Of a stretch of 64,000 bases of DNA, positions 54,636-64,000 are shown piece by piece (position 1 is the stretch's first letter; the number at the start of each line of letters is the position of its first letter). The notes under the pieces were generated by a model. That model ran no database searches. It saw only the letters and a list, made by a program, of their open reading frames with translations, and was not told the origin of the DNA. The position numbers and the translations under genes are program-made. The DNA is from Buddleja alternifolia (taxonomy: Eukaryota; Streptophyta; Magnoliopsida; Lamiales; Scrophulariaceae), in assembly GCA_019426215.1 (NCBI GenBank), contig CM033402.1, positions 19,659,104 to 19,723,103 on the forward strand, written 5' to 3'.

Positions 54636-56278
54636 AGGCTATGATCGTCTCGATCAATAAATGGCGAACAAGTACTCATAAGTTCAGATTTTGCAACTTG
54701 CTTTGGGATCTTGAAAGGTTTATGTGTCAATAATCAAGCACGTAAATGAATTAGACCCTCGAAAATGAATATGACAAGTTACACTTTACCTAGAACACTC
54801 AACAATTTGAAATCCCCCAAACATCTTCGAATCCATCTCGAAATCATGAACTCCAAATCCATTTTTATGTCAAGAGCACACTTTAAACAAGATTATGCAA
54901 ACTCATTAGATAATAAAAATATTAAAACACTTCAAAACTTTGCTAACCTATCGGTGTGCATGAAATGTGAAAGTCAAGATCAAAAGGTCTTTTTGGCTTG
55001 TAACGTAAGGCTAGGTAATGGCTTAGACGGGAATATATGGATAAAGTGACTAAACTCAAGAAAGCATACAACTCAATATCATCGAGCTAAACACTCACTT
55101 ATCAACCGAATAAATCTCCACATCTCGCGACTTATAGCTTTATGATTTCTTTTCCCCTTGAACTCATAACCCCAAAACTTGTCTTTTGATGCTAGGGGTG
55201 GAAAAATGATTCCCAAACCAAATAAATCACATTGAAGCTCAGTTCGTAGCCAAGTCGAGAGAGAGCTCACATAATATATTTTTCGGTAACTTCCAATCTC
55301 TCGACTCTTTAGCCAACTTACAACATTTTATTTTCCTCTCTTTATTTCACATAAACTCAAGACCTCAAAATTTCTCAAAATCATCAAGAACAAACACACC
55401 TTTTAACCCATTAATCCATGAGATTCGACACCCAAAACAAAGCATAAACCCAAATTAAAGCCAAAATGATATGAAGTTATATGCTCTCTTACTTGGGAAA
55501 TAGACTTTGTTTTTCTTTCTTTTAGGCTAAAGGGTGGTTGGTGTAGCTTGCGAAAGAAAATCGAATGGTGGTTTTTAGTGTGTTAAACACACTCCATTCT
55601 TATCAATACGGCTCAAAATAAGGTCTAGAGATTATGTAATATCGTGAAGGCCAATTGTAAGGTTAAAGAAAATGAAAGATGGCCTAAATCATTTCATGAC
55701 TTCGCACACTCAACACACATTTCAAAGTTGACAAAATTGAACGCTCAATGCTTTAAATCCTCAACAATTCACATAAGCATGGCTAAAAAGGCTTTCACAT
55801 ATAAAATACGACAAATGATTTTATCTTAGATGAAGTAGAGACACTCAAACGAATCATGCTCCAAGCAAAAGTATAACAAATCATGAATATGAAATCATTG
55901 ACTATCACAGTTTTCTAATCCCAAATCAAGCATGAAACTTAACAAATGAGTACAAGTTACATCATATCACCACATCACAATAAAATTAGGATGTCTATCC
56001 CACCCCCCAACTAGTCTAGCACATTGTCCTAATGAGCGAACATACAAATGTAAAGTAAAGGAAGGAAAGACGTCCCTGATGTTTGAATCTAAGTGATGTC
56101 CAAAAAGCGAAAGAGTAACAAGGCAAAAAGTCTGAAAATAATGCCTAGCTAGCTGTGAAGTTAGAAAAACTTGAAGAGACAAAAAAAAAAAAACATCATC
56201 AAAACAACTAAAACACACAAAACGAGAAAAAAAAACAAAAATAAAAATAACGAAAATGAAAGAAAGCATGTAAAACGT
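54636..56278 (-). other. Non-coding 3' region of element B
   Basis: No supported ORF. At about 55994-56035 on the minus strand AGGACAATGTGCTAGACTAG then TTGGGGGGTGGGATAG corresponds to the internal hairpin/G-tract of the other elements, though the hairpin arm is weaker here. Confidence 0.55.
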
Positions 56279-56327
56279 GGGTTGTCTCCCACGAAGCGCT
56301 TGTTTTAAGTCATTAGCTCGACTCCCT
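56279..56327 (-). promoter_or_regulatory. Conserved Athila-family motif in element B
   Basis: Minus strand GAGCTAATGACTTAAAACAA then CGCTTCGTGGGAGACAACCC; same block as after pol in the complete element, with a few changes. Confidence 0.65.
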
Positions 56328-56590
56328 TGCACTGCTCGTGGTGGATCATAAGGAGCAATGCCAACTTTGTATAGATGAGCCTTTTTGTGCTTTTTCCAAT
56401 TGCGTAAAGACTTCTCATTTCCCATCACATTCACAAATCCTGAAAAACTAAGATATGAGCTCAGATTCACTTTTATAAAAATGTAATAAAATTGTAAATA
56501 ACTAAAAGTAAATTTTAAAGATGGGGAGTTTTCCATTGATGGTTTTAATAAGTATGTGGCCGGGCCTAACTCCCTGAGCCTTGATTTTGA

Positions 56591-57038
56591 CTACTTTAGT
56601 GGTGATATATCCCAGTGACTTGTATATCTTCGGATCTCCTCATTCTCAACCGTAGTATCACTTGGGTTCTTAGTGTGTGCCTCGAACGGGCCACTAAAGT
56701 TGTAAACTTTGTCTTCAACCTCCACCACTCTAGCTCTCTGGTTATTGATGCACATTCTTAAGAAATCAAGAGATATGATGGTAGGTGGCATTGGATTCTT
56801 CAATATTTCTAATGCTTTTTCTTGGTCATTTGATGGAGTGGATTTTGGGATCCCTATGCTGAATTGAAGGTGCTCCAGTGATGTTGTATCTACTTCACCA
56901 CACATAGATTCTGAAGGTAGTGGTAGTGTAGCAATGGGTTGTAGACAATGTGGTGTCGAATCAACAACTTGTTCAACTTCTGTATCAGATACCTCATCAT
57001 TCTCCTCTGTGCTACTCTGAGAAGTGTCTGATGATCTC
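56591..57038 (-). pseudogene. C-terminal part of an ORF of element B
   Basis: A minus-strand frame open from the Athila-2 junction to the stop at 56591, about 150 codons. It reads SSDTSQSSTEENDEVSDTEV near the junction, then LEHLQFSIGIPKSTPS, EILKNPMPPTIISLDFLRMC and VEVEDKVYNFSGPFEA. I do not recognise it. Its position just before the conserved motif is that of the second ORF of the element at 11177-17714. The N-terminal part is separated from it by the insertion of Athila copy 2 and lies outside the window. Confidence 0.5.
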
Positions 57039-58781
57039 TGACACGCTAAAAGCTAACGTGCTATGATAGCAAGTGCACTAGACGTGTGTAGTAATAAGTG
57101 GACAAAAAGTCCGGGTTGTCGAACCACAAGGACTTGAATTCTAGTTCATGATTTTCGATAAAAGATAAGACAATTAAAGTAAAGTGCAAGAAAAAGATTA
57201 AGCAATTAACGAACCAAAGAGAAACGTACTATAGATTTAATCTCACGTATGATAAAATGACTAAGGCACATGCTACAACCGAATCTACTCGTCAATATAT
57301 ATGAGCTACTCTTCGAATTATTAGACTCCTATTGCTTTGGTGGAAACTCCTAAATTAACTATTACCCGATGTCTCGGCACATAATAATCCTATGATTAAT
57401 TGACGGTTCTCTAAATATGTCTATCCGAGAATCTAATCAAAAATCACGCATTAACGTTCTAGAGCTTCCCCGAACGAATCCGGCTAACAACACCCGGGAA
57501 TCTTTACCTATTTCTAGGGCAATCCCTCATTTGTTTCAGATGATGTGTTAATTCCCTTGCACCCTAATCTATTTTCTCTCGAACAACTAGATTAGGCAAG
57601 ATAGCAAGCATATGGTGATCAAACACATGATTGGAATAAAAGCATAGAATTAACACACAAAGCAATAGGAGAATTAATACAAAGAGCAACTTCACATATA
57701 TTGATTCATAAATTTGGCCTTCACATGGCCTTAGTTCTACAATATTAGCCTCTCATCAAAGCCTTAAGAAAATCTAATACAAACATATACATACTCATGG
57801 AAATAAACATGTAAATGCAAATAATTAAAACTCCCTCAATTTATTGATGATGGATCTTTGCTCTTGATCTTCAATCCTTAGCTCCTCTCTCTTTGTTCCC
57901 CTCCAAAAGTGATGAAGAAAATGGTGATGAATGATGATGAGTGAAAAGTGATGGCCAAAATGCCTCTCTCTCCCTCTCCTCCAAGATGTGATCGGTCCAA
58001 TTGTGCTGAATATATCCTTTTTAAGACCACCACAAATCAGCTCCTCATGTGTATGTCCCCCCTAGTGTGTCCTCCACTACTCTTAAAGTGAGTAGTATAA
58101 AATTCCCAAAAGTAGATCTAGTAAGAAACATACTTATGACATCCCTCCCATACATGTGATGACCTCTTGGCTTTAAATGTTCCATTCCCCCATCAAATGA
58201 TGATCTTTTGGCTGAAAGGAATCAAATCTCGGATGTGGCCACGCCTAGGCGCGGGAATTATGGCGCTCGGGCGCCCAAATCAGAATGTTGGGAGTATTTG
58301 CCTCTGTCTGGCGCAGTAATTGTATTTCCTTCATAACTCTCTCCAAAAAACTCCGATTTGGATGATTCAAGTCCTCATTTGAATCTAACACATAGTTCTA
58401 CAACTTTGTAGAAGGAAACTTCATCCAATTCGGTCTCTAAAAATAAGAAAATATCGCTCGAACGTGGAAACTGGTGCAGATACGGCGCCCAGGCGTGGAC
58501 AGAACGGCGCCTAGGCGCGGAAAGCAGAATGTTGACGTTATTTGCATCTTTTCCGGCGCCTAGGCGTGGTAATACTGGCGCCTGGGCGTGGACAACAGAA
58601 GCAAATTGGCCTGAACTTGTTTTATACGTCGTTTTTCATCCCGTTCTTCGATTGTATCCATTTAAAACCTGAAATCACTTAATGCACGAATTAAACGCAC
58701 ATGTAGCAAGAATTAAGCGATAAATGAACCTAAAACATAAACGCAAATGGGCTTAAAAATACGTAAAAATGCCTCTTGTCA
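57039..58781 (-). repeat. 3' LTR of Athila copy 2
   Basis: 1743 bp, aligns along its length with 25958-27688 but is clearly more diverged. Palindromic GC words near 58240-58275 and 58480-58590 are more numerous than in copy 1. Confidence 0.92.
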
Positions 58782-60410
58782 ACACCCCCACACTTATCAA
58801 TTGCTCGTCCTCGAGCAATAAGAGTTCTAAGATAAGGAAACATCATCAATCAAAGAGAGAAACAAAAAGAAAACTACCTAACTCACTTTCGTGGAGTAAA
58901 CGGTTGCATTTAGCGAATGCAACAAGCCTTTGAACCTTTGAGTTACCTCAAAGGACGAGTTATAGTCTCGTGAGGGTTTGCAGACGATATACCCACAAAA
59001 TCAAAAGATTTTCAACCCCAATCACTCAACATAAATTACAATGATTAATAGCACACAATGGTATGAATTCATCTGTTTAAGCTTAAATTACAAATATATA
59101 CACATCACACACTTGCTCATGTTACGCCTTAACATTGAAAAGATCATCCTAAGGGTGTAGTGTAATAAATCTCAAGTATTATAGTCAAGTGGCATTCTTA
59201 CCACTTTTCAAGCATTAACCCCATATTTATCAACTTTTGATTATTCACATGGTACGAGAATTGAATACAACTTCATAGCCACTTAAAAATTCATCACTTC
59301 ATTCCACTTTCGGCTTTAACTTATGCACTTTCAATTCGAAACATTAGAGGCTAGACCATGTGTAAGGTTCGATCCTCTTAGGCTTTCTATGACACCCTTG
59401 TAACGAGCTTTAGGCCAATAACTCCCAAACCAGACGGCTTTAGGGTATCAAGTGTGGAGACACTCCTAAGGGCTTAATTGCTCGAGTGCCAAAGGCCACA
59501 AAACCAAACTAAGTCTCTATTCCCTTTACACTTTCATTGGCTTGAGCTTAGCTCAAATTAGCTTAATAGTACAGTATTCTAGGCATGGTGCTCTTCACCC
59601 CCAGTATCTATTAAGCCTGACTTTTTCAGTCATACCAATGTTCAACCTCTTTTTATTATTATTAAGCACACAAAGTTAACGTTCTCAACTCATAACACAT
59701 GTGAAAATTCTAAGTTGATATTTCCGGGATCAAGCCTTTAAGTGTTTCAAAATGGTTGCCCACTCAACTCCTCTACCCTCGATTTATGTGCATATGTGAA
59801 TCATCTTAAGGTCAATCTAGTCTAGTTAGGGTCCCACAAGCAAGGAACGATGTGTATAGCCATTAAAAACCAAATTGATAGAGAAAACATACCATGTATT
59901 CAAATTAACCATGCTCAATGCCTCAAGTGAAGGGTTGAAATTCTATCCAAAAAAATAAATTAAAATTGCACACATTTCACATGTAGAGGTACAGCACTCC
60001 CCAAACTTGGACCGAAATATGTAAAACATGAATCAACATGACTATAATGGATCTAGTATACCCCCCACACTTATCATGAACATTGTCCCCAATGTTTGAA
60101 AAAGAAAAGGGCAAAGTACACGTCACCATAGGGCAGCTGAAAAGCAAACCCGAGTCCACTTAAGGCAATCAAGTCCACGGATGGCAATCACTGTGTCGAT
60201 CACTACATAGGTAAACAAATGCTAGCCATACAGAGCATCAAACATTGGATAGAATAGAATAAAACAAAACGAGATAAACAAAAAAAAATGAGAAACATGC
60301 ATGGAAAGAAAACATCAAGCATCCAAACATAAAACATAAAATATTCAACATCCCAACAAAAGATATCCAAAAACAAAAAGAAACATGCATGGAAATAAAA
60401 CAAGATAAGC
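58782..60410 (-). other. Non-coding 3' region of Athila copy 2
   Basis: Includes the PPT (minus GTGTGGGGGTGT, about 58782-58795) and the internal hairpin/G-tract at about 60058-60096. No supported ORF. Confidence 0.7.
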
Positions 60411-61730
60411 CTAATCGGTGGTGCCAAAACGGTCAATGTAATCCTCATCCTCGCCGCCGAGATCATCCAAATCAATCAACGGGCTACCCTCATCATTATG
60501 AGCCTCATCATCACCTCCGTCAGGAACGAGAGCACCTGACTCGTGCATATCTGCGGGCTGCTGAGGCGGGGGGTGCGGGTAAGGTGGAGGAGCAGAATAA
60601 TCAAACGGCCCCCAACCGACAAACGCATCATGCTCTACAAAAAGCTGACGGAAATAAGCACAAGTGTCGGACATGACCACCCTCATCTCATCTCGCAACT
60701 CCTCCCTCAATTCATCCTTTAATTGTCTAATGGCGGCGGCATCCATAGGTGGAAACTGTGGGGAGCTAGTAGACCGGGATGAAGACGGGCGAGGCCTCTT
60801 GGAAGTAGCTGGTGGTGGAGGAGCCTGGGAGTCGTCATCTACCACGGTGAGATAAGAACCAGGAAGCTCAGTACGCTCCAAAGGAAATGTGGGAACCTTA
60901 GCCGCCTTGCATAAAGCTGTGATCAGTGACGGGAGAATGATGGGAATCTTCCGAGTGGGACCTTCTCCCTTTTGCTTAGCCAATTCTTTGTTAATCAACG
61001 GCCCTAACTCATTCTTCAACTTCCTAAAGTGGTCCGTCAAAGACTTGTGGATTACCCGGGCAAAGTCCACAGCTTTCTTGGACATAATAGCGTAGATGAG
61101 GGTGGCCCGTTCCTTGTTTGCCTCTGATCGATTGGTACTCGGCATTAAATTGAATCGGATGAAGTCGAGCCAGAAAACAGCCTCGGGTAATAGAGCCCTA
61201 CGGGGGACATGAGCTTCTCCGGGTACCCATTCCCACCCTTCTCGGCCAATAACCTGCAAAATATCTGATAGGCTAACTCGGAGGCGCCCTGCATTGTAAA
61301 GAGTGGTGAACTCGCATGTCTGAGGTGTCGGGGTGCCGATGCTCTCCCTAATCTGTCTCAACTCATAATTGACATGTTTGCCCCGGACCAAAAGGGTAGT
61401 CCCCAGCCATCCTCGTGTCTCAATCTCATCATAAACCCCGGAGCTGAAGAATTCCAGAACCCAAGGAAGATGAATGGCCTCGGGCTTTTGACAGAAAAAC
61501 TGTAAGCGATGAAACTGTATCAATTCGTGCACAGAGGGCTGTCCCCGGGTGGTTAAATAGTGTTCCTTAATAAGGGTGCGGGGGGTGCTCAAACTCTGAC
61601 ACATAATTTGGACTTGGGGGTTTTCAAAACGGGTATTATCGGGAGTCTCGGGCTCATTAGAGGAACCCTCACCCACTTTTTTCTTACCCTTGGACGGTCT
61701 GTTCGTAGTTTTCGTCATTTGCAACAACAA
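60411..61730 (-). CDS. Athila 3' ORF, copy 2, intact
   Basis: 439 codons, same length as the ORF at 29326-30645, with roughly a dozen amino-acid differences by eye (for example PEAVFWLDFIRFNLMPSTNR against PEAAFWLNFIRFNLIPSTNR). Domain layout is identical: basic N-terminus, conserved plant transposon domain, Pro/Ser linker, short charged helix and acidic tail. No stop or frameshift, although pol of the same copy is broken. Function unknown; no membrane segment is visible. Confidence 0.85.
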   Translation of the reverse strand: MLLQMTKTTNRPSKGKKKVGEGSSNEPETPDNTRFENPQVQIMCQSLSTPRTLIKEHYLTTRGQPSVHELIQFHRLQFFCQKPEAIHLPWVLEFFSSGVYDEIETRGWLGTTLLVRGKHVNYELRQIRESIGTPTPQTCEFTTLYNAGRLRVSLSDILQVIGREGWEWVPGEAHVPRRALLPEAVFWLDFIRFNLMPSTNRSEANKERATLIYAIMSKKAVDFARVIHKSLTDHFRKLKNELGPLINKELAKQKGEGPTRKIPIILPSLITALCKAAKVPTFPLERTELPGSYLTVVDDDSQAPPPPATSKRPRPSSSRSTSSPQFPPMDAAAIRQLKDELREELRDEMRVVMSDTCAYFRQLFVEHDAFVGWGPFDYSAPPPYPHPPPQQPADMHESGALVPDGGDDEAHNDEGSPLIDLDDLGGEDEDYIDRFGTTD

Positions 61731-62307
61731 TTATCAACTTCTCCACTACTCAAATTAACCCAAATGCAACCAACCAAATACAACAATAATCAACGTCCAA
61801 CAACACACCAAAATCAGAGAGCAACCCACACTCTAGCAACAATCCACGGATTGACCCGATTCCTCAATTCTTTTAAGCAATAATCCACAATTTAATCAAC
61901 AAAATAGCATCCAATTTCAACAACAACAACAACCCACAAATTCAATTTCAACCCACAATTTCAATAAAAGCCCTCAAATGCAATAACAACAAAAAATTCA
62001 ATCTACAATCGGACAATGCCCCAATTAATCCTCAAAATATAACGCAAGGCACCTACTCGTCGGCTATGAATCGGAAATGGAAGAAGGGTAAAGCCAAAAC
62101 TCACCTTTTATCCCCAAAATTTTCGCACCGAGTCGATGTGAAAGAAGAGCCTCTTGTGCAACGAATTATGTTGATGGAAAGTGGCGGTGAAATACGGTGG
62201 AAATGGCCGGAAATGGTGAGAGAGTCGCCGGAAATCGCGTGGGAGAGGAGTTGTGAAGATTTTGGGAGAATTTTGACCGTTTTGACCCACATATGTGTTT
62301 AATTCAG

Positions 62308-62510
62308 AATCGGGCGCCTAGGCGCGCGACTCAGCGTACCTGGATTCTTTTGGGTGGTAATGCCCGCGCCTAGGCGGGCGTTGTTCGGCGCTTGGGCGCC
62401 CCTTTCAGAATCGGGCGCCTAGGCGCCTGATTTCTCGGCGCTTGGGCGCCCCTTTCAGAATCGGGCGCCTAGGCGCCTGATTTCTCGGCGCTTGGGCGCG
62501 CAGTTCTGAA
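62308..62510. repeat. CGCCTAGGCG palindrome cluster, copy 2
   Basis: Four palindromes, alternating with TCGGCGCTTGGGCGC words; one unit more than in copy 1. Confidence 0.85.
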
Positions 62511-62651
62511 TAGTTTTGTAAAGAATTTCATTTCCTGTTTCAAAAGGGAAGAGACAAAACACTTAAAACACAAACTAACAAAGATGTAAGGTTAGAAAAT
62601 AAAGTAACAAACGGAATAATAAGGGAAAAAGAAAAGGAAACGGAAAGAAAA

Positions 62652-62699
62652 CATGGGTTGCCTCCCAAGAAGCGCTAGTTTAGAGTCATTAGCTCGACT
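62652..62699 (-). promoter_or_regulatory. Conserved Athila-family motif after pol, copy 2
   Basis: Identical in core to 31643-31690. Confidence 0.7.
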
Positions 62700-62711
62700 G
62701 AAAGCGAAGAA

Positions 62712-64000
62712 TCACGAAGGGTCCGCGAGGATGAAGGACTCTTTGTCTCTTGGTCCATCCATCCCTAAGTAAGGTTTTAGACGTTGAGCGTTGACCAAGA
62801 AAGTATGTCCTTTATCTGTTGTAAGCTCGACGGCGCCGGATGGATAGACCTGGGAAATCAAAAATGGTCCCGACCATCGAGACTTAAGCTTCCCGGGGAA
62901 GAGTCGGAGTCGAGAGTTGTATAGCAACACCCGCTCTCCCTTGTGGAATTCCCGGGGAGAATATGTTTGTCATGCCACATTTTGGTCCGCTCCTTATAGA
63001 GTTTTGCGTTCTCATAGGCAAGATGACGCCATTCTTCGAGCTCGTTGAGTTGTAGCAAACGTTGTGTACCTACACTTTGAGAGTCAAAATTTAGAAACTT
63101 AATGGCCCAATAAGCACGATGCTCGAGTTCAACGGGCAAGTGACATGTTTTACCAAAAACAAGACGATACGGGGACATGCCAATTGGGGTTTTATAGGCG
63201 GTCCGATAAGCCCAAAGAGCATCATCCAATTTAAGGGACCAATCCTTTCTTGATGCGTTGACAGTTTTTTCTAAAATACGCTTAATCTCCCTATTCGAGA
63301 CCTCCACTTGGCCACTAGTTTGTGGGTGGTATGGGGTCGAAATTTTATGCTTCACCCCGTACTTGGTCAATAAAAGTTCAAACTGCCTGTTGCAGAAGTG
63401 GGTGCCCCCGTCACTAATGATGGCTCGGGGAGTGCCAAATCGAGTAAAAATATGTTTCTTCAGAAAACGAGTGACAACCCGAGCATCATTAGTAGGCAAG
63501 GCCACGGCTTCCACCCATTTGGAGACATAGTCTACCGCAACAAGGATATATTTATTTGAACAAGAACTGGGGAAAGGGCCCATGAAATCCACACCCCATA
63601 CATCAAACAACTCACACTCTAACATGCTATTTAAGGGCGTTTCATGATGTTTAGAGATGTTCCCCATTCGTTGACAGCGATCACAAGATTTGACATAATG
63701 ATGTGCATCTTTAACAAGAGTAGGCCAGAAGAAACCTGATTGGAGGATCTTAGCTACCGTTTTGGAAGGCCCAAAATGGCCACCTACCGCCATATCATGA
63801 CAATGAGATAGGATAGCATGCACGTCCGTTTCGGGTATGCAACGTCGAATTAAACCATCTGCACAAACTTTGAATAAAAAGGGTTCGTCCCAAAGATATT
63901 GCTTTACATCAGATAGAAATTTCTTCTTTTGATGAAAAGTGATATCCGGGGGAAGACGGCCCGTAACAATGTAATTGGCAAAGTTAGCATACCAAGGTGA
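62712..64000 (-). pseudogene. Athila copy 2 pol, 3' end, one frameshift
   Basis: Corresponds to the last ~430 codons of the intact polyprotein at 31700-37252: integrase zinc finger, the catalytic core with Asp (GVDFMG), Asp (ISDGG) and Glu (GQVEVSN), and the C-terminal region. One G is missing from a G-run near 62952 (after KHILP), shifting the frame so that the last ~70 codons are out of register. The reading frame is otherwise open to the window edge. The 5' part lies outside. Confidence 0.9.

Larger units (their letters stand above)
53082..57038 (-). mobile_element. Non-autonomous Athila-like element B, 5' part cut by Athila copy 2
   Basis: 3' LTR (53082-54621), PPT, non-coding region, hairpin/G-tract, conserved motif and the end of an ORF, in the same order as in the other Athila-like elements but with little sequence similarity outside the shared motifs. 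The 5' part is beyond the insertion of Athila copy 2 at 57039. The 5 bp left of the LTR are GTGAG. Confidence 0.75.
61731..62711 (-). other. Spacer between pol and 3' ORF, copy 2
   Basis: Carries an enlarged CGCCTAGGCG cluster (about 62308-62510) in which a roughly 58-bp unit with GGGCGCCTAGGCGCCTGA is repeated twice, and the conserved motif at 62652-62699. No coding sequence is supported. Confidence 0.7.
57039..64000 (-). mobile_element. Athila copy 2 (3' half in window)
   Basis: Same family and orientation as 25958-39089: 3' LTR, PPT, non-coding region, 3' ORF, spacer with palindromes, conserved motif and the 3' end of pol, at similar distances. It runs off the right edge. The left LTR end reads CTTGTCA instead of CTTATCA. 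pol has a one-base loss, so this copy is probably older or inactive. Confidence 0.93.

Overview
The window looks like repeat-rich, low-gene-density nuclear DNA of a flowering plant, probably a eudicot. It is AT-rich, has plant-type introns, Athila-type Ty3/gypsy retrotransposons, plant LINE and SINE debris, Mutator-like (MULE), hAT, Tourist-like and CACTA pieces, and one ordinary plant gene (DUF1635 family). I cannot name the species. No tRNA, rRNA, CRISPR or operon-like structure was seen. Layout: 1-2.0 kb holds LINE debris on both strands. About 2.05-39.75 kb is, as I read it, one large Mutator-like element of the Ulp1-carrying (Kaonashi/KI-like, no clear TIR) type, roughly 18 kb once later insertions are removed. 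It contains a DUF1985 + Ulp1 (C48) protease gene on + at its left, a four-exon ubiquitin-conjugating-enzyme (E2)-like gene on - (8544-9319) in which the catalytic Cys position is Glu, two families of long tandem repeats that share an AGTATCC-type motif, a captured host last exon, an unrecognised spliced gene on -, a DUF1985-linked fragment and a decayed mudrA transposase on - at its right. The protease/E2-like/transposase combination is the most interesting content of the window. The MULE is broken by two retrotransposons. At 11177-17714 lies a non-autonomous Athila-like element on +, with a novel 168-aa ORF, a protease-tail remnant and a 2.1-kb tandem duplication. At 25958-39089 lies a complete 13.1-kb Athila element on -, with two LTRs, a GCTAT target duplication, a tRNA-Asp-type PBS, an intact 1850-aa gag-pol and an intact 439-aa 3' ORF. 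It sits in what appears to be the 5'-UTR intron of mudrA. 39.8-46.2 kb is the only host-like part: a DUF1635 gene (42823-43629, -) inside a rearranged neighbourhood. A second copy of its flanks at 40.0-40.9 kb lacks the gene, a truncated mitochondrial dicarboxylate-carrier fragment lies beside it, and there are a copia LTR, Tourist-like MITEs and a tRNA-derived SINE. 46.5-50.9 kb carries a fold-back MULE MITE, a hAT-like MITE and a non-autonomous MULE into which an Athila-like solo LTR (49159-50705, AAGTG target duplication) has inserted. 52.25-53.08 kb is a CACTA terminus, an unidentified exon-like ORF and a compound microsatellite. 53082-57038 is the 3' part of another non-autonomous Athila-like element on -, and 57039-64000 is the 3' half of a second copy of the 13-kb Athila family, running off the window with an intact 3' ORF but a frameshifted pol. 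All functional statements rest on reading motifs by eye; no database search was possible.
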